Below, piece after piece: positions 33,280 to 42,261 of a DNA stretch of 64,000 nucleotides (the first letter of the stretch is position 1; every line of letters begins with the position of its first letter). A program made the translations under genes and the position numbers. Origin of the DNA: Halolamina litorea (lineage in GTDB: Archaea > Halobacteriota > Halobacteria > Halobacteriales > Haloferacaceae). The notes below the pieces were generated by a model that was given only the letters and a program-made list of their open reading frames with translations, had not been told where the DNA came from and did not search any database. The stretch is from positions 310,001-374,000 of the forward strand of contig NZ_JANHGR010000001.1 in NCBI RefSeq assembly GCF_026616205.1, given 5' to 3'.

Positions 33280-33295
33280 AAGCCTAGGCCGGGAT
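33280..33295 (+). repeat. attL: 16-bp copy of the tRNA-Thr 3' end
   Basis: AAGCCTAGGCCGGGAT here is identical to 52864-52879, which is the 3' end of tRNA-Thr(GGT) read on the plus strand plus one flanking base. The copies are direct repeats, 19,584 bases apart, and the left one lies 48 bases before the integrase gene. This is the pattern left by tyrosine-recombinase integration into a tRNA gene. Confidence 0.9.
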
Positions 33296-33342
33296 GTGTA
33301 CATGGGGTTCATAATCTCAGCTATTATATTGAAGTTATCGGC

Positions 33343-34587
33343 ATGACCGACACCAGAGCCAAAGTCGAGTCCCTCCGCGAACGCATCCAGGACTCCAGCG
33401 ACCTCAGCGACGACGACTGCGCCGCTCTCCTTGAGTTCAGCAACACTCTGTATCTCCTGAAGTCGGAGTACACCGACTACCGTCACGAGAAGCTCCTGCG
33501 CCACTGTACGATCATGGCTGAGACCGTCGGCGGTCTCGCGGAATCTCTCCACGATAAGGAATCCGCGGAGGACCTCGTCCGATGGATCAACGTCACCTAC
33601 GAGAACGAGAACACCAACCACGACTACCGGACTGCTCTGCGGGTCTTCGGTAACCGTGTAACCGAAGAGGAAGGGATTCCGGACAGCCTTGAGTGGATCC
33701 CTTCGGGTACCTCCAACAGCCACAACCCCGTCCCGAACCCGGCCGATATGCTCGAGTGGGAAACCGACGTTATTCCGATGATCGAAGCCTGTCGGAATTC
33801 CCGGGATAAGGCTCTCCTCGCCGTCGCGTTCGACTCCGGCGCACGGAGCGGAGAACTCCAAGATCTCACCGTCGGGGACGTGAACGATCACCGACACGGC
33901 CTCCAGGTCATGGTCGACGGGAAGACGGGACAGCGCTCTGTCTCGCTCATCCCGAGCGTCCCCTACCTCCAGCGGTGGATGAGCGACCACCCGGATTCGA
34001 CCGACGGGAACGCTCCCCTCTGGTCGAAGCTCGATGACGCCGAGGAAGTTTCCTACCGGTGCTACCTCAACATCTTCAAGCGGGCGGGAAGGAAGGCCGG
34101 TATCTCGAAGCCGACGACACCGACCAACTTCCGTAAGTCGAACGCCACCTACCTCGCCGAGAAGGGGATGAACGAGTCGTACATCAACGACCGACAGGGC
34201 CGGACACGAGGGAGTAAGGCGACCGCGCACTACGTGGCGAAGTTCGGCGGTCGAGCCGAGGACGAGTACGCCCGCCTGCAGGGACTCGAAGTCGACGAGG
34301 AAGAACCGGAACCGATTGGTCCGGTCAAGTGCCCTCGATGCGGGAACGACACTCCCCGCCACGAGCCCGCTTGTGTTCACTGCCAGCAGGCGCTCAGTCA
34401 CGAAGGAGCTGAATCCATCGAAGAGGAAGAGCGAGAGGTCCGAGACGTATTCTTCCGATTCGCTCAGGAGAACCCCGGTGTCTTGGAGGACTACCAGAGA
34501 TCTCGGGACTTCACGGAACTTCTCGAAGAGAATCCGGAGCTCTTCGAAGACGCACAGTCGTTCGTTGAAGCGCTCGCGGATCAGTAG
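33343..34587 (+). CDS. Tyrosine recombinase/integrase with C-terminal zinc ribbon
   Basis: A 414-residue integrase. An N-terminal core-binding domain (about 1-110) precedes a catalytic domain with GARSGELQDL (Arg168), TNFRKSNATYLAEKG (Arg264) and HYVAKFG (Tyr297). The usual HxxR box reads T-x-x-R, an oddity. A CPRC...CVHC zinc ribbon (about 328-345) follows, common in haloarchaeal integrases, and a coiled acidic C-terminus. It would recombine the attL/attR sites found at the island ends. Confidence 0.9.
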   Translation: MTDTRAKVESLRERIQDSSDLSDDDCAALLEFSNTLYLLKSEYTDYRHEKLLRHCTIMAETVGGLAESLHDKESAEDLVRWINVTYENENTNHDYRTALRVFGNRVTEEEGIPDSLEWIPSGTSNSHNPVPNPADMLEWETDVIPMIEACRNSRDKALLAVAFDSGARSGELQDLTVGDVNDHRHGLQVMVDGKTGQRSVSLIPSVPYLQRWMSDHPDSTDGNAPLWSKLDDAEEVSYRCYLNIFKRAGRKAGISKPTTPTNFRKSNATYLAEKGMNESYINDRQGRTRGSKATAHYVAKFGGRAEDEYARLQGLEVDEEEPEPIGPVKCPRCGNDTPRHEPACVHCQQALSHEGAESIEEEEREVRDVFFRFAQENPGVLEDYQRSRDFTELLEENPELFEDAQSFVEALADQ

Positions 34588-34593
34588 CATCGC

Positions 34594-34779
34594 CTAGCGA
34601 ACTTTCAGCTTGAGCCGGTCCAGCTCTCCTTGAACGTCTTCCAGCCCTTGGGTATCCTCTGCGTTCGCGAGGAGAGCCAGAGCGTACGCCCGCGCTTCGT
34701 CGTTACCGCAGGCGAGGATCCGGCTGAGCATGTCGCCGTTCTGTGCGACGTACTCTTGGATGTCGTCCGCAGCGCTCAC
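34594..34779 (-). CDS. Small helical island protein, 61 aa
   Basis: An Ala/Leu-rich helical protein (SAADDIQEYVAQNGDMLSRI) ending in a heptad-like DVQGELDRLKLKV. Its start overlaps the stop of the next upstream gene by four bases. Function unknown; the two may form a small complex. Confidence 0.55.
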   Translation of the reverse strand: MSAADDIQEYVAQNGDMLSRILACGNDEARAYALALLANAEDTQGLEDVQGELDRLKLKVR

Positions 34780-35048
34780 TTCAGTTCCTCCAGCATCTGC
34801 AGAGTCGCCAGGGACCGGCGAAGGGACTCGCTCACTTCGAGGGCCGTGTTGATGTAGGCCGACGAGATCGGTTGGACGAACTCCCCCTCGCCGTTGGTGG
34901 ACTCGTCGTGGAGGTCTTCGATGACCGCCATCGAGGACTCGATCTCGCGAGTAGCCGATTGGTATATCTCCGTCTCGGACCTCGTGAGCCAGACCGGGGT
35001 CAGAGAGTTGCGTACGTTACTTGCTTTGTCGAAGGTGTTGTCTTCCAT
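34776..35048 (-). CDS. Helical island protein, 90 aa
   Basis: A helical polar protein (MEDNTFDKASNVRNSLTPVW; SSMAVIEDLHDESTNGEGEF) coupled to the 61-residue gene. ATG at 35048 was chosen; a TTG at 35096 has a better-placed TATA-like taataatac about 25 bases upstream but would add an arginine-rich extension. No domain recognised. Confidence 0.55.
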   Translation of the reverse strand: MEDNTFDKASNVRNSLTPVWLTRSETEIYQSATREIESSMAVIEDLHDESTNGEGEFVQPISSAYINTALEVSESLRRSLATLQMLEELK

Positions 35049-35404
35049 CTGGATTCTTCGTCGTGCTCGTTCCCGGCCGAGCACGTCGACGAGCAAGCGC
35101 GACCGACCAGCGAAGTATTATTACGAACCCCTCCAACGTGTGGAGTAGGATCGTCGGCTTCGCCGATATCCTGCTCGTCGTGCCGTCGTTCGGACCCGGG
35201 CATACGTTTGGACCCGTTCACCCAGGTCGGTCGTTTCTCCGGCACGACGTAACCACGTCGCCACCGGCTGGTTCTATCGTATTCCGGGTATACCATAACT
35301 GTAAGCTTCTCCCAAACTTGCCGCTATTTTCGGAGCAAAACCGACAGACAGCGGCGGGTAATTGGTGGGGTGATGTTTATGTACTCGGCCGGGACCTGTT
35401 CTTG
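35049..35404. other. Gene-poor AT-richer spacer in the island
   Basis: About 350 bases without a convincing gene. It holds a TATA-like stretch (tattattac near 35117) for the leftward pair and CGGACCCG/TTGGACCCG near-repeats around 35190-35215. Frames through it have unusual composition and are probably spurious. Confidence 0.4.
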
Positions 35405-35671
35405 CTACCCCGACAGATTCAAATCGAGATCCCGGCTCGGGTCGTAGACCGGCTTCTTTGAGCCGGGCGTTCGTCCGTTCTCTCTTCGGGGCCGACTTCG
35501 ATCCTTCTCCGAATTGGTCGGTCGCAGGGAGACCCCGTCCGGGTCCTCTTCGAGGTAGTGGCGGATCGCCCGGCGAACGATGTCTGACCGAACTGTGCTT
35601 TCTGCCGTTGCCGCCGCATCGACGCGTTCCCCGAGGTCACGCGGAAGGCGGCAGGAGACGTGTGTTGTCAC
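35405..35671 (-). CDS. CopG/RHH-type DNA-binding protein, 88 aa
   Basis: HVSCRLPRDLGERVDAAATA followed by ESTVRSDIVRRAIRHYLEED is a textbook ribbon-helix-helix domain. The C-terminal 40 residues are basic and disordered. GTG start at 35671 with TATA-like sequence about 25 bases upstream (leaderless). It may regulate the element. Confidence 0.8.
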   Translation of the reverse strand: MTTHVSCRLPRDLGERVDAAATAESTVRSDIVRRAIRHYLEEDPDGVSLRPTNSEKDRSRPRRENGRTPGSKKPVYDPSRDLDLNLSG

Positions 35672-35774
35672 CGGATATACGAAGGAATACGAAGGTATTG
35701 TAGATTAGTGAGAATTGGTGATTGGTGGGATGCCCACCTCGACCCGTTGCGTAGTTTTATCATTTCTCTCAGAA

Positions 35775-36299
35775 ATGTACCTCCTTGTGTACTTCTGTGA
35801 CGACTGTGGGAGCATGATAACCCCACAGAACGGGAGTGGCGAGTGTGGTACCTGCGGCGCGGAGTACGAGATAGAGGGGGTAGAGTCCGAATCCCTTGAG
35901 AGCGAAACTGACGAGGATCGGGGCCTCGCCGACGGCGGGAAGACTATGAAAACGGAACTAGAGACCCTGCCGACGACCAAATCGGGGAACATTCCGAAAT
36001 CAGAAGCCATGGACTGGCTTGAGAACCGGGACCGCCCGTCGGGAGCCGAAATGAGGCGAGCGACAATAGAGAAGCCGAGCGGCTTCAAGGGGAGTACCTA
36101 CCCGACGGATATCTCGAATATCAGGGTCACCGGTGATCCCCAGTTCATCGAAACGATCGCGGGGCTGTTCCGCTGGATCGTCGACATGGAGGACTACAGC
36201 CGGCGAGTCGAGATTAACCTGAAAGAGACCGAGGACCGGGAAACGGGAGAGAAAACGGGGAACTACGCTTTGTACCTCTCTGTGGCTGAGAGAGGATAG
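35775..36299 (+). CDS. Zinc-ribbon protein resembling the TFS/RPB9 N-terminus, 174 aa
   Basis: The N-terminus YFCDDCGSMITPQNGSGECG, continuing to a further CGAEYE, is a four-Cys zinc ribbon like the start of RPB9/TFS. The rest is unlike TFS: an acidic linker, then a folded C-terminal domain (YPTDISNIRVTGDPQFIETI). ATG at 35775 follows gttttatcatttc at TATA distance. It is the only rightward gene before the ATPase cluster and its function is unknown. Confidence 0.65.
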   Translation: MYLLVYFCDDCGSMITPQNGSGECGTCGAEYEIEGVESESLESETDEDRGLADGGKTMKTELETLPTTKSGNIPKSEAMDWLENRDRPSGAEMRRATIEKPSGFKGSTYPTDISNIRVTGDPQFIETIAGLFRWIVDMEDYSRRVEINLKETEDRETGEKTGNYALYLSVAERG

Positions 36300-36343
36300 C
36301 TCACCTCGCTCCTTGCAGTCCGAATTAGTAGCGAGAGGAAGAA

Positions 36344-37075
36344 CTACGCTTCCCGTTTCGCTTCCTCGTCTTCTCGAATTCGTCTAATCTGACGTTCTAA
36401 ATCTTCTCGTGAGCGGTCTTCCAGTTGATACATCGTTAGCGCTTTCTTGAACCGGGTCGTCGTCTCGCTGATCACGTCGTTGTGTGAGCGGTAGAGTTCC
36501 TCGGCACAGACCGCCGACGCATACCGATACCGCCGGAACGAACGATCCAAGACGAAGTTCGCTAGACGCTGTTTGTTGTAGAGGCGGTGTGCGTTCGTCA
36601 GATCGGCATCCTCTGGAGCTGCGTCGTACGGCACCTTGGTCAGCTCTGCGCCCCACCAGAGCCGACCCAGTGCGTTGGTGTACGGGTTCCGCCCCGCTCC
36701 GAGGAACTTCTCTTCGATGTCCTCGTTGTCTCCCCAACGATCTCGAACGAAGTCCGGATACTTGACGCTCGCGAGGTAGTGCCAGACGCCGGGCATCGCT
36801 GCCACACGATCCGGTATGTCGACTGCGAGACGGATCGTGGGTGCGACTGCTGAGTCAGCGATTGTCCCCCCAGACTGTGAACCAAAGTCTACGTGCTCCC
36901 TCACCGCCTCGATACGACGGTCTAGTAGATCTGTGTCTACGGTCCCGTCGACGTCCTCTCGTACGTGCTTCGAGATACCGTCTAGGGGGAACTCGTCGTA
37001 TGCCCCGGCGCGGATCTTCGATTGGACCTTGTTGTACCCTTCGTCGGTCAGCCGTTTGATTGGTTCAGTACTCAT
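36344..37075 (-). CDS. GHKL-operon partner 2 (LWW/KFLGAG family), operon A
   Basis: A 243-residue helical protein, third gene of operon A; it overlaps the previous gene by four bases. Two blocks are shared with the operon B gene at 45416: PGVWHYLASVKYPDFVRDRW (about 95-115) and EKFLGAGRNPYTNALGRLWW (about 122-141), then a conserved Arg/Cys helix (DRSFRRYRYASAVCAEEL). It resembles a bacterial family catalogued as DUF6339 (from memory). It has no recognisable nuclease motif. Confidence 0.75.
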   Translation of the reverse strand: MSTEPIKRLTDEGYNKVQSKIRAGAYDEFPLDGISKHVREDVDGTVDTDLLDRRIEAVREHVDFGSQSGGTIADSAVAPTIRLAVDIPDRVAAMPGVWHYLASVKYPDFVRDRWGDNEDIEEKFLGAGRNPYTNALGRLWWGAELTKVPYDAAPEDADLTNAHRLYNKQRLANFVLDRSFRRYRYASAVCAEELYRSHNDVISETTTRFKKALTMYQLEDRSREDLERQIRRIREDEEAKREA

Positions 37076-38091
37076 GGGCCGTCAAGTCGGATGTGGCCGT
37101 TCAGGTGGCTGCTCTGCTTGGTGTAGAGCTGAATAGCTTGGTTCAGATGGTCGGAGAACTCGCGGAGGTTCTCGGGTTGGACCGCATCGCTTAGCTTCGT
37201 CTCAGTCTCTTCTACATCCAAATCGGGATACAGATAGTCGTCGAGCTCGACTAGAAGTCCCTTCTGCCAGTCGTGTTCACACTCGCCGTTCTCAGCGACT
37301 GTGCCGGCGGTGTGGAGGACTAGTTGGACGTAGGTCATCGTCGATATCTCCGCCCCCACGATTTTCCGCATCCGCGGTCGGAAACCACCACCACGCCCAC
37401 TTTCGAGAACGTCAACGATCTCGTCGTGGTGACTATTGACGACGACTTTCGGATCCTGTCGGGATCCCTGTAGGGCGTGCACGAGCTCTTTGTTGAGCTC
37501 GTGGTCGTCATCGGAGAAGTCCTGATACATACTCGGGAACCCTTCTCCTTCGGTATCCATACTGTCAACTTTGACGACCCACGGCTTTCCAGCAGCTACC
37601 TGCATCCCGGCGGACGGTGCATAGGGAAGCCCTTCGTCACAGTCGTCTGTGCGGACGAGACGAGGCTCAAGTAGCACCTCGCCGTGGACGTTCTCACGGG
37701 CGAACGTGTGCTCGAAGTCGAAAGACCGAATCTTCCCGTTCTCGATCTCGTCGAGTGGCCCCCTCTTGACGACGTTCGGGAGCCTTCGCTGGGTGTCTAG
37801 CGTGTCGATTTTGACGATCACCTTGAGCGGTGGTTCGTCGTACTCGTCTTCGGGGACGAGAGTTTTAAGAGTGGACTCGTCGACGTTCACGTCGCCGACG
37901 ATCGTCACTTCTTCCCAACTCCCGTATCCAGTAACGTCTACGATTCGTTCGTCGTAATCCGGGGACCCGAGGCTGTCTCTGTCCCCGTTGAGGCCGAACC
38001 CCTCGATTCCGAGGTCCAACCCGGACTCGTCGTAGTGGTACGGCTGGCCCGCTTTACTCGTCGTCGACTCGCGTTGGTTCGAGCGTGGCAT
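37072..38091 (-). CDS. GHKL-operon partner 1, operon A
   Basis: A 339-residue protein, second gene of operon A, three bases after the ATPase stop. It is beta-rich in the first 150 residues and helical later. Blocks shared with its paralogue at 44391 include GKPWVVKVD (versus GEPWTVVVD), the PKVVVNSHHDEIVDVL stretch (versus PKLWINSDHSRIVDIL) and RMRKIVGAEISTMTYVQLVL. The conserved NS-x-H and Asp residues could be catalytic, but no known family was recognised. Confidence 0.75.
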   Translation of the reverse strand: MPRSNQRESTTSKAGQPYHYDESGLDLGIEGFGLNGDRDSLGSPDYDERIVDVTGYGSWEEVTIVGDVNVDESTLKTLVPEDEYDEPPLKVIVKIDTLDTQRRLPNVVKRGPLDEIENGKIRSFDFEHTFARENVHGEVLLEPRLVRTDDCDEGLPYAPSAGMQVAAGKPWVVKVDSMDTEGEGFPSMYQDFSDDDHELNKELVHALQGSRQDPKVVVNSHHDEIVDVLESGRGGGFRPRMRKIVGAEISTMTYVQLVLHTAGTVAENGECEHDWQKGLLVELDDYLYPDLDVEETETKLSDAVQPENLREFSDHLNQAIQLYTKQSSHLNGHIRLDGP

Positions 38092-38094
38092 CCT

Positions 38095-40083
38095 CTAATC
38101 GTCCTCCTCGTCGATCTCACCAGCAGGATTTCCTATCCCGCGGATCTTTGCTTTTGTACGGCTCAAAACACCGGTTTCGAAGTCCTTGTCCGGGACTGGG
38201 ACAGATTCCGCCTCGATCGACACGGAGTCGACGTCGGCCTCGATTGTGACGTGAATCTCGCCGTCGACTACCTCTCTCGAGATGCCGTGGACGTCCGGAC
38301 TCACGTAGATCCGGTCGATATCTACCTGATCCACCTCTTTTTCGTCGTCGTCTAGTTCGACGAGTTTCCCACGGATGTCCCATCGGTCGAATTCCTCGGT
38401 TGGCTCCACGGTAGCATCGAAACTCCACCGTTCCCCGTCGAAGGTCGGATTGGGTTGGGTAGGCCAATCGAACGCTGCCTTCACGGACGGTCCCGGACTC
38501 CCACTTTCGTCCACTCCTTCGTCGAAGGACGGCATGAACTCGTCGAGCGCTTTGACCCGTCTATCCGGATCGTCGCTGTCACGGACGACACCCTCGATCG
38601 CAGCCATGAGCCGTTCGCCCCCCAAGTTCCGAATCTCCTTGACGATCGTGCCGGAGTAGTGCTTCTTGAGGTAGTCGTTTCCACTCCCGATCCAGTCGTC
38701 GTGTTGCGTCGGCTCCGAACGCTTGAGGAACTGCTCAAGCGCCGCCTGCTCGGGCGTCGGGTCTGTCCCCGGCTCCGCCTGTGCTTCCCCACAGACGAGG
38801 AGAGCGATGAAGTCTCGGTCCCGGCTCGCTGCACGTTCCGCGGAGACGTAATCGACGACCATCTGCGCTCCACGGAACCGTGCGACTGTATTCAACCCGA
38901 TCCCCTCCTCAAGAATATCGTGTTCGGCAGGCGTGACTTGTCGGACGAAGAGATCGGCTGAGGTCTCTATTTCTCCGTGGGGAGATTCGACCGCCTCCGA
39001 GTTCTCCTTCGGGATCGTGACATCGACCGTCGTATGTACGATGTCGCCGGGTTCTTCGAGGACGTCAGACTCCTCCACGGAGAACTGCTCTTCGTAGGTC
39101 TGCATGAACGGCGCGACGCTTGGTGCCGCGTCGGAGTCCACTTTCTCCTGGCCCGACTCGGGAGTCTCCACGTAGACCTCCAACTCGTCTCGGGACATCG
39201 CTGGCCAGAAATACGTCGCCGCAGCCTCCCGGATCTCCTCGGACACCTCTTCTAAGTCAGGGTTGATGGATTCTCCGGGAATACGGAAGCCAACGATACC
39301 GATACTAGTGCCAGTAGCGCCCGTCTCTCGGTCAACGTGAAGCTTCTCCGCGAGCGACGAAGAGCCGTCGTCGTCCCAGATCGAGGGTGGTCTACCGAGC
39401 CGGTCGATCTCACCGACGTGGTCCAGCCCGAACCATCCCTCGTTGGTGTACGAGAGGTTGTCGTCCGTTTCATGATCCCGAGCAGGCAGAACAGATCGGC
39501 CGACGAGCCGAGGCGGGGTCTGACCGTGCTCCGGTGTCGTCCGTGGTTTAGAATTGAAAAGAACGGTCGAGACGCCGGAGAAGGCCCACAAGACCGTCTT
39601 TCCGACTCCGTGGCTCCCGCCGGAGCTCTCGTCCGGCTTGTTGGTGCCACCGAAGTCCTTGACGAGAGAGCCGTAGGGCTTCGACTCGTCGGTCTCAGCA
39701 CCTTCTAGGCCGGTCGTGTTCCGGTCTTCGATAGTGAGTATCACGAGCTCGTCACCGTCGAACTCGTTGAGGAACTGTTGGAGTCCGGGATCCCGAACCT
39801 GCTCGTTCTCGGTTGCCAGTTGGAGCTGCTTTCGGAGCTTCGACTCCCACTGGAGAGTCTCAAGGTACTCTCGGAGATCGTCACCGGTCAGGCGCTGGAA
39901 CCTGAAGAAGACCTGAGCGGGCTGGGTGTCGCTGATTCCCTGGTCGTTGGCGTTCTGTAGGACCTCTCTGACGAACGTTGAGAGCTCACTATCAAACGCC
40001 TTCTCCGTCGGAATCGTGTGGTAGCTCGTTCGGCCAGATTTCTGCGTGGGGAACTTCCACGTGCTACTCACGTCACCGGTCAC
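38095..40083 (-). CDS. GHKL (MutL/MORC-like) ATPase, operon A
   Basis: A 662-residue protein. The N-terminal Bergerat-fold signals are STFVREVLQNANDQG (Glu40, Asn44), VILTIEDRNTTGL (Asp120 of a modified D-x-G box) and GGSHGVGKTVLWAFSG (about 155-170). The C-terminal 450 residues are unassigned and should hold transducer and effector regions. GTG at 40083 or 40071 could be the start. It heads an operon with two partner genes and has its own promoter at about 40150. ATP-driven clamping on DNA is expected by analogy to MutL/MORC. Confidence 0.85.
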   Translation of the reverse strand: MTGDVSSTWKFPTQKSGRTSYHTIPTEKAFDSELSTFVREVLQNANDQGISDTQPAQVFFRFQRLTGDDLREYLETLQWESKLRKQLQLATENEQVRDPGLQQFLNEFDGDELVILTIEDRNTTGLEGAETDESKPYGSLVKDFGGTNKPDESSGGSHGVGKTVLWAFSGVSTVLFNSKPRTTPEHGQTPPRLVGRSVLPARDHETDDNLSYTNEGWFGLDHVGEIDRLGRPPSIWDDDGSSSLAEKLHVDRETGATGTSIGIVGFRIPGESINPDLEEVSEEIREAAATYFWPAMSRDELEVYVETPESGQEKVDSDAAPSVAPFMQTYEEQFSVEESDVLEEPGDIVHTTVDVTIPKENSEAVESPHGEIETSADLFVRQVTPAEHDILEEGIGLNTVARFRGAQMVVDYVSAERAASRDRDFIALLVCGEAQAEPGTDPTPEQAALEQFLKRSEPTQHDDWIGSGNDYLKKHYSGTIVKEIRNLGGERLMAAIEGVVRDSDDPDRRVKALDEFMPSFDEGVDESGSPGPSVKAAFDWPTQPNPTFDGERWSFDATVEPTEEFDRWDIRGKLVELDDDEKEVDQVDIDRIYVSPDVHGISREVVDGEIHVTIEADVDSVSIEAESVPVPDKDFETGVLSRTKAKIRGIGNPAGEIDEEDD

Positions 40084-40143
40084 CTCTAGGGAAGACTATC
40101 TCCTTGCGAGTAGAGTTCACAACACCACATGAATGGGACTAGT

Positions 40144-40155
40144 TAAATAAATTTG
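40144..40155 (-). promoter_or_regulatory. TATA box for operon A
   Basis: An AT-only stretch (AAATTTATTTAA on the minus strand) lies about 60-70 bases before the ATPase start. A purine-rich AAGGAGAT follows in the leader. Operon A therefore has its own promoter and is not simply read through from the methyltransferase genes. Confidence 0.55.
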
Positions 40156-40224
40156 TCAAGGGATAATTGTTGTGAGCCACCACGTTTAGCGCTCGAGCTG
40201 CAGTTTCGAACTTCAGGTATACTC

Positions 40225-41007
40225 TCAGAACTCGTCGAGTTGTGTGTTTTTATTCTCTCGACGCTCTGTTTCCATACGTTCGTCATAATCGGAGTAGTCT
40301 ACCCGCCCCTCAGAGATTCCCTGCTCCTCCTCGTACGCACGCAACCACGCCCTAACCAAGTATTGGATAAACGGTGCGGGAATCGTGTTCTTAGCGAGAT
40401 GCTGTTTCGCGTACGGTCGAGGATCGTATCCCTTCGTCGATGCCCACCACTCCTTCGAACGCTCCGAGAAGAAGAACGACGACGTTTCTGTCGTGTCGGA
40501 CGGGCCTTCCGTGGTCAAGAACGACATCTCTCGAGGCGGCTGCGGAACATGGAACGACGTCTCGAACGCCCGCTCGTACTCAATCGGGAGCCCGAACATC
40601 CGCCCGTTGAGAACTGTCGGCTCGTGGAGAGGGGCCTTCGGAACGTTCTCGATAACGTGATGTTCACAGTAATCCTGAGCGATCGACCGCGCACTCGGAA
40701 TCATGTTCTCGTGGTCGTCGGGATCACCGCCGATACTCGTCGTCGCCGCCCACTTGGTGCAGACAGGGTGGAAAACTCCGAGATCGAACGTGACATCCTC
40801 CTTGATCGGGAAGCCCCATCCTTTATCCTCGTCTCCTTCGGGTAAGAGATGTGCGTCCGCAGCGATAGGCTCACTCTCGTTCCTGTCTCGTGGATCGATA
40901 CTCACGCGAACGACATCGCCGAAGTTCGAGAGTACTTCTGACTCTGTCCCCTCATCGGCGAAGCAATGGAGGATGGTCGGCCGGTTGTCGTCCCCGTAGC
41001 TACTCAT
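40225..41007 (-). CDS. Divergent cytosine-5 DNA methyltransferase-like protein
   Basis: A 260-residue protein. Motif I is altered (TILHCFADEGTESEV), motif II-like VVRVSIDP follows, the catalytic loop reads FHPVCTKWA (Cys83) instead of PPC, and VIENVPKAPLHEPTVLNGRM then FGLPIEYERAFETSF matches motifs VI and VIII of phage-type C5 methylases. It is short and has no obvious target-recognition domain. A Shine-Dalgarno-like AGGTGA lies 5 bases before the ATG. Activity may be altered or need the neighbouring enzyme. Confidence 0.7.
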   Translation of the reverse strand: MSSYGDDNRPTILHCFADEGTESEVLSNFGDVVRVSIDPRDRNESEPIAADAHLLPEGDEDKGWGFPIKEDVTFDLGVFHPVCTKWAATTSIGGDPDDHENMIPSARSIAQDYCEHHVIENVPKAPLHEPTVLNGRMFGLPIEYERAFETSFHVPQPPREMSFLTTEGPSDTTETSSFFFSERSKEWWASTKGYDPRPYAKQHLAKNTIPAPFIQYLVRAWLRAYEEEQGISEGRVDYSDYDERMETERRENKNTQLDEF

Positions 41008-41154
41008 AGTTCACCTGAAGAAGAATAGAAGAGTCAATTAGCGAACGAGCAGAAGATAGTTGCTCGTGGTTCAGAGATTCCGTACCAGACATCTTACCCT
41101 GACTCTGAGCGGCGCGGATATATTTCCCTCGCAAGGAGTCGGAGAGACTCGGGG

Positions 41155-42261
41155 TTAGTCAGCGATCGACGGCTCCGGTGCGGACTCGGCTTCGGTGTCG
41201 TAGTGTGAGAGGATCGCTTCACCGACACGCTGACCGAGTAGCGGCGGTACGGCGTTCCCGATCATCCTTCCGAGGTGGGTAATCGACGCCTCGTCCCAGT
41301 CTTCGACGAACTCGTAGTCCTCGGGGAACGTCTGGATCATCGCTCCCTCGAGCAGCGAGAGCGCACGGTCTTGGTCGGTGTCGTAGTGTCCGAATCGACC
41401 GCTCCCGTAGTTGTAGAACTGCGTCGTCATCGTCGGCGCCGGTTCGTCGGGCGACATGCGGCCGTACGGCGCCCTGTAGCTCCGGCCGCTGGCTTTCTTG
41501 TGGCAGTCGAGGAGGAGATGTTCTTTCCCCTCCTCCTCCCAGACTGTCCAGTCCTCCCCGGGTCTCATGTTCCGGATTCGCTCTACGTTCAGTTCGGAGA
41601 GGTCACGGGCTTGGTGCAGCTTTCGACTGGAATCTTCTTCGCCGTTGTCGAGAGCCGGCAAGTGGCCGATAGCGTCGCGGACGGTCGGATACTCCGATTC
41701 GTCTCCCCTCTCCGGCTCCCCAAGTTCGATCGTCCCGTCTCGAGAGGCGATCAGGACCCACCGTTTGCGCTTCTGTGGGATTCCGTACTCCGGGCAGTAG
41801 ACGTTCTTGTCGTCGTCGCTGTTCACCGAGTAGCCCATTCGCTCCAGAGTCTCTTCGAAGATCTCGTACGGTCGGTGGTTCCTGACCTCGAAGACGTTCT
41901 CCATCACCACCACGTCGGGGCGAACGTACTCGACGATGTCACGGAATTCGCCCAGCATCCCGTACTTGTCGTGCTGGCTACTGTCCCCGCCGTGGTTTAG
42001 TGGGGAGAACGGCTGACACGGTGCACAGCCGGCGAGCACTCGCACGTCGGCGTCCCGTTCGAACTGTGCGGCGACTCGCTCGGGGTTCTTCGCGAGCGGA
42101 CGGATATCTGTCAGGCGGAAGTCCGCGTCGTTGTTCTCCTCGTACGGGTACTTGCACGCGGGATCGACGTCGATCCCGACAGAGACGTCGACGCCGGCGT
42201 CTTCGAGGCCCCTCGTGAGGCCGCCGGCGCCACAGAAGAGATCGACGGCGGATACTTTCAT
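41155..42261 (-). CDS. Cytosine-5 DNA methyltransferase (Dcm family)
   Basis: A 368-residue C5 methylase with all core motifs: I DLFCGAGGLTRG (7-18), IV GCAPCQPFSP (Cys82), VI VMENV (119-123), VIII GIPQKRKRWVLIASR and X GRMIGNAVPP. The target-recognition region lies between VIII and X. TATA-like GATTTAAC about 30 bases upstream gives a short leader. It should protect host DNA at the sequence recognised by the associated system. Confidence 0.95.
   Translation of the reverse strand: MKVSAVDLFCGAGGLTRGLEDAGVDVSVGIDVDPACKYPYEENNDADFRLTDIRPLAKNPERVAAQFERDADVRVLAGCAPCQPFSPLNHGGDSSQHDKYGMLGEFRDIVEYVRPDVVVMENVFEVRNHRPYEIFEETLERMGYSVNSDDDKNVYCPEYGIPQKRKRWVLIASRDGTIELGEPERGDESEYPTVRDAIGHLPALDNGEEDSSRKLHQARDLSELNVERIRNMRPGEDWTVWEEEGKEHLLLDCHKKASGRSYRAPYGRMSPDEPAPTMTTQFYNYGSGRFGHYDTDQDRALSLLEGAMIQTFPEDYEFVEDWDEASITHLGRMIGNAVPPLLGQRVGEAILSHYDTEAESAPEPSIAD

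Noticed and set aside
33020-33346. 108-codon rightward frame across the left island boundary
   Set aside because: It crosses attL, is arginine-rich and has no recognisable domain; it would have been created by integration and is probably spurious.
35000-35461. Frames of about 100-146 codons on both strands in the island spacer
   Set aside because: They overlap a better-supported gene, lack a start signal and show no family or composition signal.
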